The notes beneath the pieces are model-generated. The model ran no database searches. It saw only the letters and a program-made list of their open reading frames with translations, and was not told the origin of the DNA. From Streptomyces sp. ISL-10 (lineage in GTDB: Bacteria > Actinomycetota > Actinomycetes > Streptomycetales > Streptomycetaceae), in assembly GCF_018614575.1 (NCBI RefSeq), contig NZ_JAGGOJ010000008.1, positions 248,001 through 312,000 of the forward strand: a DNA stretch of 64,000 nucleotides, written 5' to 3'. This document shows positions 9,708 through 19,100 of this stretch, in pieces; position 1 is the stretch's first letter; each line of letters opens with the position of its first letter. Both the position numbers and the translations under genes were made by a program.

Positions 9708-12700
9708 ATGACGGTGGGCGGAAGTCAGGAACACCAGGGGCTGCGGTGGGCCGAGTACGGTGCGGAACTGGACCGCCACGGCCGCACGGCGGAGGCCGAA
9801 CGCGCCTTCCTCGCCTCCGTGGAGCACGGCGACTTCAACGGGATGTACAACCTGGGGCTGCTGGCCGAGCGGGCAGGACGCACCGCCGACGCCCGCTGCT
9901 GGTACGTGCGCGCGCACAGGGCCGGGCATCCGGAGGCCGCGAACAACCTCGGCGTACTGCTCCACAATGCCGGTGACCCGGAGGCCGGGGCCTGGTTCCG
10001 GATCGCGGCAGGGCAGGGCCACCCCCAAGCCGCGGCCAACCTGCGGCTGCTGACCGCCTCGCGGCCCCCCACGGGGACGCCGGAGCCGGCGGTGCTGCAC
10101 GCGGAAGCGGAGACGGCGTACAGGCTCTTCATGGCCACCGGCAACGACGCCGCCCTCGTGCGGGCCGTCAACCTGAACCGCGAAGCCGCGCGGCTGGCGC
10201 CGGCCGAGCACCCGCGGCGGACGGAGATGCAGGCCGACCTCCGCGACATCCTGCGCTGCAGATACGACCTGAGAGGCCACCTCGCCGACCTGGACGAGGC
10301 CGTCGCCGTGGCCCAGGACGTGCTGTCGGCACTGCCGCCCGGCGCCCCGGAGCGCCTGAGCGCCACACAGGCCGCGATCGCCCTGCTCCGCATCCGCTCC
10401 GAGGCCACGGGCGACGTCGACCCGTTGCGTTCGGCAGTGGACATCGGCCGGCAGGCGCTGTCGCAGTCCGGTGGTCCGGCGCACGCGAGGGCGGCGCTCG
10501 AGTCGAGTCTCTCCGCAGCCCTGTGCTCCCTGGCCTTCCACACCGACACGGAAGTCGACCTGGACGAAACGGTCGCACTGGGGCGCGCCGCAGCCGAGCG
10601 CTCCGGCGACGTGGTGTCCTGCATCAACCTGGGGACGGCCCTCAAACTGCGCGGCGCCCGGCGGGGATCACCGGACGACCTGGACGGGGCCGTCACCGCA
10701 CTGCGCGCCGCCGTGACCGCGGCCGACAGCCCGGAGCATCGCGCGCTGGCCGCCACGAACCTCGCGGCGGCACTGCGCAACCGGGCCGGACTCACCGGCA
10801 CGTCCGAGGATCGGCGCGAGGCCCACGTCGCGGCCGAAAAAGCCCACGACGCGTTACGGGCCGCGCCCGCAGACCACCCTCAGACGCTGATCCAGGCCGT
10901 GTACGCCACCGGCCCCGCTGATGTCGACGCCACCCGGCGTGCGGTGGCGGCGGTGCCGCCGGCGCATGCCGCGCGCCCCGTCCTGCTGATCCACCTGGCC
11001 GTCGCCCTGCGAGAGGCGGGCCAGCACGACGACGCCATCGAGGCGGCACGGGAGGCGGCCGCCACCGCTGTGAGCGGTGCGGTGAAGGTCGAGGCACAGC
11101 GCACGCTCGGCCGGTTGCTCCTCGCCGTCGACGACAACGACGCGCGCGCGGACGCCGCGGTGACCGAGGCGGTGGACGCCTTCACGGCGGCCGCCGCGGC
11201 ATGCGAAGAGACCGATGTGGTCTACGCCGAGGTGATGACCGGGCTGGGGGGAGCGCTGATCGTCCGCTCCCTGCGCGATGCGGCCGACGCCGACCGTGCC
11301 GCGGGACTGGCGGCGGTACGAGCCGCGGCGCACGCGGCCGGGTCGTCGGCCAAGGACCGCCTCCTCGCGACGCAGATCTGGGCCGGTGTGGCGTGGGAGG
11401 CCGGCGACACGGCCGACGCCCTGGAAGGAGCGCGCGTCGCGGTGTCTTTGCTGCGGGACATGGGCTGGACCGGCCTCGACCGTGCCGACCAGGAGAAGCG
11501 GCTTCAAGGCGGCGCGGCGATGCCGAGGGACGCGGCGGCCCTGGCGATCGCGGCCGGGCAGCCCGAGCTGGCCGTGGAACTGCTGGAACAAGGCCGCTCG
11601 GTGCTGTGGCGCTCCACGCTGCATCTGCGCGGCGACCTTGAGTCCCTCGCCGTGCGGGAACCCGCGCTGGCGGAGGAGTTGGAGGAGGTCCGCGCCACCC
11701 TGAACGACGGCCGCGGGCTCGACGCGGAGACGCGCATGCGCCTGGCCCGCCGGTGGACGCGGCTGCTCGACCGGGTCCGCGGCATGCCCGGTCTCGCGAC
11801 GTTCCTCGCCCCCGCCCCGTTCGACGCACTCGCCGCCGCGGCCGCGGAGGGCCCGGTGGTCATCGTCAACATCAGCACGATCCGATGCGACGCGATTCTC
11901 GTGCTGCCGGGCGGGCGGGTCGACGTCGTACCGCTGCCCGGCGTGGACGTCCCGCGTATGGACGCGGTCACCAACACCTACCTGGCCCGCCTGGCCGAGG
12001 CGACGGCACCCGGAGCCACGGGCCTGACCAGGGAACGTGCACGGCACACCGTGCACGACACACTGGAGTGGCTGTGGGAACACATCGCCCGCCCCGTCCT
12101 CGACCGGCTGGCGTGGCCGCCCGAGTCCACGAAGCCGCCACGCCTGTGGTGGTGCCCCACGGCCTCACTCGTGCCGTTGCCCCTGCACGCGGCAGGACGC
12201 TACCCGCGCACCGGTACGGACCCGACGAAACCGTCCGGACTGCCGTACGCGGTGGTGTCGTCCTACACCACCACCCTTTCGGCACTCGTCGACGCCCGAC
12301 GACGGCAGGCGGACCCCCGTCCCCGGCTGCTGGCCGTCGCGCTGACGGACACCCAACGCGGCCACGCCCCGCTGCCCGGCGTGGCCGAGGAACTCCGGGC
12401 ACTGCAGGACGCCCTCGGCCGCAAGCGGCTGACGGTGCTGGCCGACGACGCCGCGACCGTGGCCGCGGTGCGAAAGCGGCTGCCCGCCCACGCCTGGGTG
12501 CACTTCGCCTGCCACGGCAGTCTCGACATGGTGTCCCCGGCCACCTCGGGCCTGTGTCTGCGGGACGGTGACCTGAACGTGCTCGACTTCAAGGACCTGC
12601 GCCTGGACCGGGCGGACTTGGCGTTCCTCTCCGCCTGCCACACCCGCCTGGGCAGCGGAGCGCTCCCCGACGAGGCCATCCACACCGCGGCCGCCCTCCG

Positions 12701-12917
12701 GATGGCCGGTTTCCGCCATGTCGTGGCCACGCTGTGGGCGGTCTCCGACCGGGCCGCTCCCGCCGTCGCCGCCGACTTCTACCGGCATCTCGGCGCCTTG
12801 GGCGGCAGGGACTCGGCAGACGCTGCCGTGGCCCTGCACCACGCGGTCGCCGCGCTCCGGGACGCCCATCCGACCGACCCGACGCTCTGGGCGCCTTTCG
12901 TGCACGACGGCCCGTAG
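9708..12917 (+). CDS. TPR/Sel1-repeat protein with C-terminal CHAT protease-like domain
   Basis: A 1069-residue protein. Residues about 20-115 are Sel1/TPR-like helical repeats (GMYNLGLLAERAGRTADARC, NNLGVLLHNAGDPEAGAW). Long Ala-rich helical repeats follow to about residue 700. The last 300 residues form a CHAT domain of the caspase-like clan, with the His in WVHFACHG (about 931) and the Cys in LAFLSACHT (about 977). Both dyad residues are present, so it may be an active cysteine protease. CHAT proteins act as effectors in several bacterial defence and cell-death systems. The substrate here is unknown. The ATG at 9708 starts the repeat region cleanly; a longer in-frame extension runs antisense to the neighbouring gene. 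Confidence 0.85.
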   Translation: MTVGGSQEHQGLRWAEYGAELDRHGRTAEAERAFLASVEHGDFNGMYNLGLLAERAGRTADARCWYVRAHRAGHPEAANNLGVLLHNAGDPEAGAWFRIAAGQGHPQAAANLRLLTASRPPTGTPEPAVLHAEAETAYRLFMATGNDAALVRAVNLNREAARLAPAEHPRRTEMQADLRDILRCRYDLRGHLADLDEAVAVAQDVLSALPPGAPERLSATQAAIALLRIRSEATGDVDPLRSAVDIGRQALSQSGGPAHARAALESSLSAALCSLAFHTDTEVDLDETVALGRAAAERSGDVVSCINLGTALKLRGARRGSPDDLDGAVTALRAAVTAADSPEHRALAATNLAAALRNRAGLTGTSEDRREAHVAAEKAHDALRAAPADHPQTLIQAVYATGPADVDATRRAVAAVPPAHAARPVLLIHLAVALREAGQHDDAIEAAREAAATAVSGAVKVEAQRTLGRLLLAVDDNDARADAAVTEAVDAFTAAAAACEETDVVYAEVMTGLGGALIVRSLRDAADADRAAGLAAVRAAAHAAGSSAKDRLLATQIWAGVAWEAGDTADALEGARVAVSLLRDMGWTGLDRADQEKRLQGGAAMPRDAAALAIAAGQPELAVELLEQGRSVLWRSTLHLRGDLESLAVREPALAEELEEVRATLNDGRGLDAETRMRLARRWTRLLDRVRGMPGLATFLAPAPFDALAAAAAEGPVVIVNISTIRCDAILVLPGGRVDVVPLPGVDVPRMDAVTNTYLARLAEATAPGATGLTRERARHTVHDTLEWLWEHIARPVLDRLAWPPESTKPPRLWWCPTASLVPLPLHAAGRYPRTGTDPTKPSGLPYAVVSSYTTTLSALVDARRRQADPRPRLLAVALTDTQRGHAPLPGVAEELRALQDALGRKRLTVLADDAATVAAVRKRLPAHAWVHFACHGSLDMVSPATSGLCLRDGDLNVLDFKDLRLDRADLAFLSACHTRLGSGALPDEAIHTAAALRMAGFRHVVATLWAVSDRAAPAVAADFYRHLGALGGRDSADAAVALHHAVAALRDAHPTDPTLWAPFVHDGP

Positions 12918-12976
12918 GGCCCGCTTCCAGCGGCGGCGCGCCAGGGGCACCTGTCCGGGGCAGCCGGTCGGCATGC

Positions 12977-13429
12977 TCAGCGCTGGTACATGCCGACGAT
13001 CGTGCCGCTGGCCAGCTGGGCCTTGTCCACCGCACGGTGCACGTCGTCGGCGGTGGCGTTGTCGGGGAGAGTCACGGGCTCGGGCAGGGCGTAGAGGCGG
13101 AAGAAGTAGCGGTGGGCCTTGTCTCCGACGGGTGGTTGCGGACCGCCCCAGCCCGTTTCGCCGTAGCCGTTGGTGCGGGGGGTCCCACCGGCGGGAGATT
13201 CGCCGGCGTCCACGGCGCCGTCGGCCGGGCTGATGCCCGTGACGAGCCAGTGCAGGAAGGTGCCGGAGGGCGCGTCGGGGTCCTCGCAGAGCAGCAGCAG
13301 TTCCGCGGTGCCGTCGGGCACGCCGGACCAGGTGAGCGGCGGAGAGGTGTTCTCGCCGTCGCGTGCGTAGCGTTGCGGGATCAACGCATGGTCGTTGAAC
13401 GCAGCACTGAGAAGTTCGATTCCAGCCAT
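12977..13429 (-). CDS. YbhB/YbcL family PEBP-like protein
   Basis: A 150-residue phosphatidylethanolamine-binding-protein fold member. Characteristic pieces are SPPLTWSGVPDGT, CEDPDAPSGTFLHWLV (the D-P-D-A-P and H-W ligand-site residues) and GYGETGWGGPQPPVGD. The C-terminus HRYFFRLYAL completes the fold. Bacterial members have no firmly assigned reaction. The ATG at 13429 gives the family's usual length. It is convergent with the CHAT gene. Confidence 0.92.
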   Translation of the reverse strand: MAGIELLSAAFNDHALIPQRYARDGENTSPPLTWSGVPDGTAELLLLCEDPDAPSGTFLHWLVTGISPADGAVDAGESPAGGTPRTNGYGETGWGGPQPPVGDKAHRYFFRLYALPEPVTLPDNATADDVHRAVDKAQLASGTIVGMYQR

Positions 13430-13555
13430 GTAGCCAGCTGTACCGCCGGTCGGCACCGCCGACGAGCGTGGAGGGCCAAGTGGGGGTTCCGTTCCTCCTG
13501 GACCGGTCCGGGCACTCGTACGTTCCGTGCGGACGCGACGCTCTCGAAGGAGGAG

Positions 13556-14068
13556 GTGGCCCCGACGCTCGGGAATGCGAGGCCGCTGGATGTCGCGGTG
13601 CTCGTCGGACTGCAGGCCGCCGGCAAGTCGACCTTCTACCGGCGCTGCCTCGCCGACGCGTACGCACTGGTGAGCAAGGACCTGTTCCCTCGCTCTGCGC
13701 GGAACAAGCAGCAGCGGCAGATGCGCCTCGTGGCCCAGGCACTCTCGGCGGGTACGCCGGTGGCCGTGGACAACGCCAACCCGTCGCCGGACGAATGGCA
13801 GCCGCTGATCGCCCTGGCCCACGCCCGAGGGGCGACGGCGACCGCGTACTGGTTCCCCCCGGACGTCGAAGGCTCCCTGCTGCGCAACGCCGTCCGGGAG
13901 GGCGGGGAACGGGTGCCGGACGTCGGCGTCCGCGCCACACTCCGGCGGCTGCGCAGACCGGCCCTCACCGACGGGTTCGACGCTGTGCACGAAGTGCGGT
14001 TCGACGGTGCTGGCGGGTTCCGTGTGCGGATGGCAGAGCACCGCACCGAGCAGCCCGGCCGGGACTGA
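13556..14068 (+). CDS. P-loop kinase-like ATP-binding protein
   Basis: About 170 residues of a small AAA/polynucleotide-kinase-like P-loop protein. The Walker A motif GLQAAGKST lies near residue 20. YALVSKDLFPR and VAVDNANPSPDEWQPLI follow, the pattern of single-domain predicted kinases related to the PNKP kinase and zeta-toxin group. The substrate is unknown. The start is uncertain. GTG at 13556 is in frame but sits directly against the AAGGAGGAG site, and no other start fits better, so the real N-terminus may lie upstream or have suffered an indel. Confidence 0.7.
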   Translation: MAPTLGNARPLDVAVLVGLQAAGKSTFYRRCLADAYALVSKDLFPRSARNKQQRQMRLVAQALSAGTPVAVDNANPSPDEWQPLIALAHARGATATAYWFPPDVEGSLLRNAVREGGERVPDVGVRATLRRLRRPALTDGFDAVHEVRFDGAGGFRVRMAEHRTEQPGRD

Positions 14069-14234
14069 CGCCTGATCGACCGCCATATGACAAGGGGCGC
14101 ACGGGGTTCGGCGTCGCTCCTTTGGCATCGTACGGTTTGCGCTGGTAAGGGAGTAGTTGTCCGATGAGCGGGTAACTGCTTTCACACGATCGGCCGGGTG
14201 GGCGGGACCTGCCCCAACCGCTGCGGGAGGCAGG

Positions 14235-14645
14235 ATGCCAGGACGGTGGTACGGGCCCGGGGTCGCAGCGGTGGCCGTTGTTGTCACAGCGAGTGCGTGC
14301 GGAACGCTTCCCGAGCGGCGTGATGCGGTAACGGCGGAGGTCATCCGGTTCGAGCGCGCGCTGGGGGCGGGAGAGCATGCGCGGCTCTGCAACGCGCTTG
14401 CGCCCGCCACCCGCGAGGAGCTGGAGCAGTCGGCCGGAAGCCGGTGCGAGCGGGCGATCGGCGAGGAAGACGTTTCCCCGGCCGGCGACGTGCGGCACGT
14501 GGACGTATACGGCGACCAGGCCAGGGTGGTGCTGGAGCACGACACCGTCTTCCTGGCGCATTTCCCCACCGGGTGGAGGGTGACCGCCGCCGGATGCCTG
14601 CCGCGTCATGAGAGGCCCTACCAGTGTGAGATCAAGGGCGGGTGA
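14235..14645 (+). CDS. putative lipoprotein
   Basis: A 136-residue protein with a lipoprotein signal: MPGRWYGPGVAAVAVVVT, then a lipobox ending in SAC (Cys near residue 22). The mature part has scattered Cys (LCNAL, SRCERAI, GCLPRHERPYQCEIK) that could form disulfides. ATG at 14235 follows GGGAGG, and a longer frame upstream would bury the signal peptide. It precedes a 27-codon gene and the DUF6766 gene with a gap of only 4 bases, so the three probably form an operon. Function unknown. Confidence 0.7.
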   Translation: MPGRWYGPGVAAVAVVVTASACGTLPERRDAVTAEVIRFERALGAGEHARLCNALAPATREELEQSAGSRCERAIGEEDVSPAGDVRHVDVYGDQARVVLEHDTVFLAHFPTGWRVTAAGCLPRHERPYQCEIKGG

Positions 14646-14649
14646 CGCC

Positions 14650-14733
14650 ATGAGGACGCTGTTCATCGGAACGCTGCTGCTGATCGCCGGCGGGTTGGCG
14701 TACTTCGCGGTGTTGGGACTGATGCACCGATGA
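14650..14733 (+). CDS. 27-residue membrane peptide
   Basis: A very short reading frame starting at ATG 14650. It encodes one hydrophobic segment (TLLLIAGGLAYFAVLGL) flanked by MRT and MHR. Its stop overlaps the ATG of the DUF6766 gene as ATGA. It follows the lipoprotein stop by 4 bases. The overlap on one side and tight spacing on the other argue that it is translated. I recall similar micro-proteins beside DUF6766 genes, but no role is known. Confidence 0.55.
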   Translation: MRTLFIGTLLLIAGGLAYFAVLGLMHR

Positions 14734-15455
14734 GCAGCACACCTGCGCGGGGGAAGAACACCGGACGGGACGAGCACGGTGTCCGGCGGTTCCTGCGCCA
14801 CAACAGCCTGACCCTGACGTTCCTCACCGGCTTTCTGCTCGCCTTGGCGGGACAGGCGCTAGCCGGCCACGCCGAGTTCAACAACCAGTTGGTCGCCGAC
14901 GGGTTCGCACCCGTCAGCTTCGCCGCTTACCTGGCGTCGTCCGACTTCGCGGTGGACGTCACCGAGAACTGGCAGTCGGAGTACCTGCAGTTCTTCCTCT
15001 TCATCTTCGCCACCGTCTGGCTGGTGCAGCGCGGTTCGCCGGAGTCCAAGGAGCTGGGCAGGGAAGGCACCGAGTCCGACAAGGACCAGATGGTCGGAGA
15101 GCACGCCAAGAAGGAATCCCCTCGATGGGCCGCGGCCAAGGACTGGCGCGGTCTCGTCTATTCGCGCTCTCTGGGGTTGGTCATGGGCGGTGTTTTCCTG
15201 CTGTCGTGGCTGGTTCAGTCCGTTACCGGCGTGGCCGCCTACAACGAGCAGCAACTGCGCCGGCTGCAGGCCCCGACAGGCTGGGACGAATATCTGTCCT
15301 CCGCGGACTTCTGGAGTCGCACCCTGCAGAACTGGCAGTCCGAACTGCTGGCCGTCGCCTCGATGGCCGTCCTCTCGATCTATTTGCGGCAACGCGGCTC
15401 ACCCGAGTCCAAGCCGGTGGGCGCAGCGGACACGGCGACGGGCGTCGAGGGCTAG
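14730..15455 (+). CDS. DUF6766 family membrane protein
   Basis: A 241-residue membrane protein with four hydrophobic segments. It is built as two similar halves: each has a helix, then an acidic loop containing a (E/Q)NWQSE motif, then a helix ending in QRGSPESK. The duplication is clear from VTENWQSEYLQFF versus LQNWQSELLAV. The first half starts FLRHNSLTLTFLTGFLLALA. This matches the DUF6766 family, of unknown function. It is the last gene of a probable three-gene operon. Confidence 0.85.
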   Translation: MSSTPARGKNTGRDEHGVRRFLRHNSLTLTFLTGFLLALAGQALAGHAEFNNQLVADGFAPVSFAAYLASSDFAVDVTENWQSEYLQFFLFIFATVWLVQRGSPESKELGREGTESDKDQMVGEHAKKESPRWAAAKDWRGLVYSRSLGLVMGGVFLLSWLVQSVTGVAAYNEQQLRRLQAPTGWDEYLSSADFWSRTLQNWQSELLAVASMAVLSIYLRQRGSPESKPVGAADTATGVEG

Positions 15456-16103
15456 GGACTGGGGACGTACATCGATGTGTACGAACCCAGGAGCGCCCCG
15501 GGGTGCACACCTCCTTCGCGCCCCTCGGGCACGGCTCAGTCGCCGTCTGACGACAGTTCCCAGGAGTCGCTGTCGTCGCTGTCGTCGTTGTCCGAGCCGT
15601 CTTCTCCATCGGTCCGTGACGGCGTGGTGCGGTCGGGCTGAGGTGCGTCGTCGGTCTCCTCGGGCCGCTCGCGTCCGGATTGTGGAGGAGCCCGGGGAAC
15701 GAGGTTCGGCCATGCCTGCTGACCCTTCGGACCGCGGCACACCATCGCGCGGCAAACAGGGAAACAGACGCGGGCCGGGTAAGGCATCCGCCGTACCGGG
15801 CCTGTCGGAGATTCAGGTGCGCCGGTGCACTCCGCCGGCTCCCACGCGCCGGTGTTTCCGGCGGTGTTACGGGAGGATGCCGACAGAGCATCTAGCAGGG
15901 ACGGGGGCGACGGCGATGTCCGAAGTCGGCGGCGTGGCTGTGGGCGTGGTCTGCGGTGTGGGGGAACGTGGGGTTCGGCGTGGGCCGTCTGCACGGTGAG
16001 CAGCGTCCATCCGGGTGAGCGCACCCGTGGCGGCACCGCGCCGCCGCCGCACGGGGTGCCACAGTGGCAGGGTTAACTCCAAGCGCTCCCATTGGAGTGG
16101 CTG
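15456..16103. other. gene-poor region
   Basis: About 650 bases with no securely supported gene. A reverse-strand frame at 15536-15745 could encode a 69-residue protein ending in an Asp/Ser-rich tail (SDNDDSDDSDSWELSSDGD), whose composition looks coding. Its ATG lacks a ribosome binding site, so it is a weak candidate or the tail of a lost gene. Nothing else is recognised. Confidence 0.4.
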
Positions 16104-16149
16104 AGCGAAACCCCCGGTTTATTGCAGCCGCGTGCCGGGGGCTTTCGCT
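16104..16149 (-). terminator. hairpin terminator of the P-type ATPase gene
   Basis: AGCGAAA-CCCCCGG at 16104-16117 pairs with CCGGGGG-CTTTCGCT at 16135-16149, giving a long stem with a loop of about 17 bases. It lies just beyond the stop at 16159 of the reverse-strand ATPase gene. Confidence 0.75.
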
Positions 16150-16158
16150 TGCCCGGGC

Positions 16159-19100
16159 TCATGCCCCCGCTCGGGCCCCCTCATACGCTCCCGCTTTCGT
16201 CACGAGCGGAGAGATGACCGTGCCCAGCAAAGTGGCCGTGGCGATCGCGCCCAACGCGATGCCCCAGGCCACCGGCCCCAGCGGCGTACAGCCGAAGAAC
16301 TGGCTGATGCCCGGCGTCTGGATGACGGCGGCCAGCACCGCCGCGGAGCCCAAACTCGCGGCCAGGACGTGGCGATCCAGGCCGCCGGTGGCGAGCGTCT
16401 GCGCCAGCTGCGTGCCGACGACCGCGGCGAGCGCCACCGTACTGGCGCGGCGGCCCCTGCCCGTCAGACGCGCCCCGCCCCAGGCCAGACCCGCTCCGGT
16501 GGCGGTGATGACTCCGCGCAGCAGCATCTCGTTGGTCAGCGCGGTCCCGAGGGAGCGGTGCGGGCCCTCCTCCAGGAGCCGTTCGCCGGTCTGTCCGGTC
16601 GGCTCGCGCACGGCGATGGCCAGGGACGGCGCCAGGTCGGTCAGCAGGTTCACCAGCATGATCTGGCGGGCGTTGAGCGGCGTGCTGCCGGTGAGCGCGG
16701 AGATGATCACGCTGAAGGTCACCTCGCCCAGATTGCCGCCGATGAGAATGCCGAGCGCGGTCCTCACCGACGCCCACATGGCCCGGCCCTCCATCAGCGC
16801 CGAGACGATCGTCTCCAGTCGGTCGTCGCTGACCACCAGGTCGGCGGCGGCGGTGGCGGCCGGGGTGCCGCGGCGGCCCAGGGCGATGCCGATGTCCGCG
16901 AGCCGGATGGCCGGTGCGTCATTGGCGCCGTCGCCGGTCATCGCCACGACCCGGCCGACGCGTTGGTACGCCTGGACGATACGGACCTTGTGATGCGGGC
17001 TGCACCGGGCGATCACGTCCACCGTCGGCAGCAGCGCGTCGAGTCCGGCGTCGTCGAGCTCGTCCAGCTCGGCGCCGGTGCAGACCTTCGGATCCGTGAC
17101 GTCGCTGATCGTGGAGGCGATGGCGTCGGCGGTGGCCGGGTGGTCGCCGGTCAGCATCACCGTGTGCACGCCCGCCTCCCGCAGCCGCGCGGTAGCGGGC
17201 GCGGCGCCCGCCCGGACCGGATCGGCCAGCGTGATGAAGCCCAGGAACACCAGGTCCCGCACGCTCTCGTCGGTCAGGTCCTCATCCGCGTCCATACGGC
17301 GCTCGGCCACGGCCAGCACCCGGCGCCCGGCGCCCGCAAGCCGTTCCGCCTCGGCGGTCAGCCGGGTGAGCGCACCGTCGTCCAGCGCGGTGTCCTTGCC
17401 GCCGGTCTCCCTGTGCTCGGCGCACCGTTCCAGTACGTTCTCCGGGGCTCCCTTCACACTCAGCAGCAGGCCGTGCGCGTCGTGCCCGGACGTCGCGTGG
17501 TACGCCCGCGACGGCTCGAAGGGCAAGGTTTCCAGGCGCCGCCAGCGCGCGGCGCCGTGCCGGGCGCCGACCTTCGCGCTGCGCGCGCCTGCCGTCACGG
17601 CGCGGTCGGTCTGGTGCGCCATGGGCTCCGCCTGCCGGGCCGGCGGCGTGGCCCGCAGCGCGGCGGCGAGCACGTGCTTGCGCGAGGTGTCGAGCCGGTC
17701 CAGCGGCAGGGCGCCGCCCTCGCTTCCGGCCTCGTCGTCCCCGCTCGCCGCGTTGTCGCCTCCGTCAGTGCCGTCGCTCACCGCTGCGAGCTGGAGTCTG
17801 CCCTCCGTGAGCGTGCCGGTCTTGTCGAAGCAGAGGACATCGGCGCGGCCGAGCGCCTCGATGGTGCGCGGGTTGCGGACGAGAGCTCCGAGGTCGGCCA
17901 GGCGCCGCGCGGCGGCCAGTTGGGCCGCGTTGACCAGGAACGGCAGCCCTTCCGGCACGGAGGCGACGGCCAGGTTGACCGCCGATGCGAGGTTGTCGGC
18001 CAGTGAGCGCCCGTGCAGCAGACCGGACGCCGCCACCGCACCGGCCGACCCGATCGCCAGGGGCAGGCTGGCCCGGGTGAGCGACGCGAGCCGGGCCTCC
18101 ACACCGGTTTCGGGCGCGGCCTGCCGTGCGGTGGCGAGACTGCGCCCCACTTCGGTGTTCGATCCGGTCGCCACCACCACGGCCACAGCCCGCCCGGCCG
18201 AGATCGTGGTGCCCTCGTACACCATCGAACGGCGGCCGGTGAGGTCCGTGGCGACCACCGGTGCCGTGGCCTTGCCGACGGCGAGCGATTCCCCGGTCAG
18301 CGACGACTCGTCGACCTCCAGCCCCTCGGTCTCCAGTAGTCGGCAGTCCGCGGGAACGACGTCCTCCGGCCGCAGCAGGATGATGTCGCCCTCCACCAGT
18401 TCGCCCGCCGTGACCAGCCGCTCGCGGCCTCCCCGGCGTACGCGTGCGCCGATCGCGGAGCGCGCGAACAGCTCGGCGAGAGCCCGCTCCGTGCGGACCC
18501 GCTGAATACCGCCGATGAGCGCGGAGCTGCCGGTGATGGCAGCCACCAGCCCGGCGTCGGTGCGCGAGCCCACGGCGGTCGCCAGGGCTGCGCCGCCGGC
18601 CAGGACGGGGGTCAGGGGGTTGGCCAGTTCCTCGATGAAGGCGGACGGGAGCGTGAGGCGGGTCGGCTCGTTCCCGCTGCTCCCGCCCGGACCGGCGCCG
18701 CCACGAGCTGCCGCCTCTTCTGCGGTCAGGCCGTCGGCGGTGGTACGCAGCCGCTCCAGCACCCGGTCGGTGGGCATCAGGTGCCAGGGAACCCGCGTCA
18801 CGGGCGGAGCGAGGGGGCGGGCGAGCAACTGCCGGGCCCGCCAGTTCCCCAGACAGAAGGCCAGGCTCCCGGCGGTGGTCCCCACCGCCATCGCCCGCGC
18901 GGTCGCCTGCGGGGGACGGGCACGCAGCGCGGCCACCGCGCCGACGCCGCTGCCACCCGCTGCGAGTACGGCACTGTCCCGGTCGACCCGGGCCGCCATG
19001 CCGACGGCGTCCACGATCAGCCCCGCCGATTCGAGGTCGGAGCCGACGATCAAGTGCGCGCCCCAGGCCGGGGGTTCGTCCTCCTGGTGGACGCCGACGC

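Noticed and set aside
12734..13555. Extension of the P-loop kinase gene into the CHAT gene end
   Set aside because: It would overlap CHAT coding sequence and run antisense to the PEBP gene.
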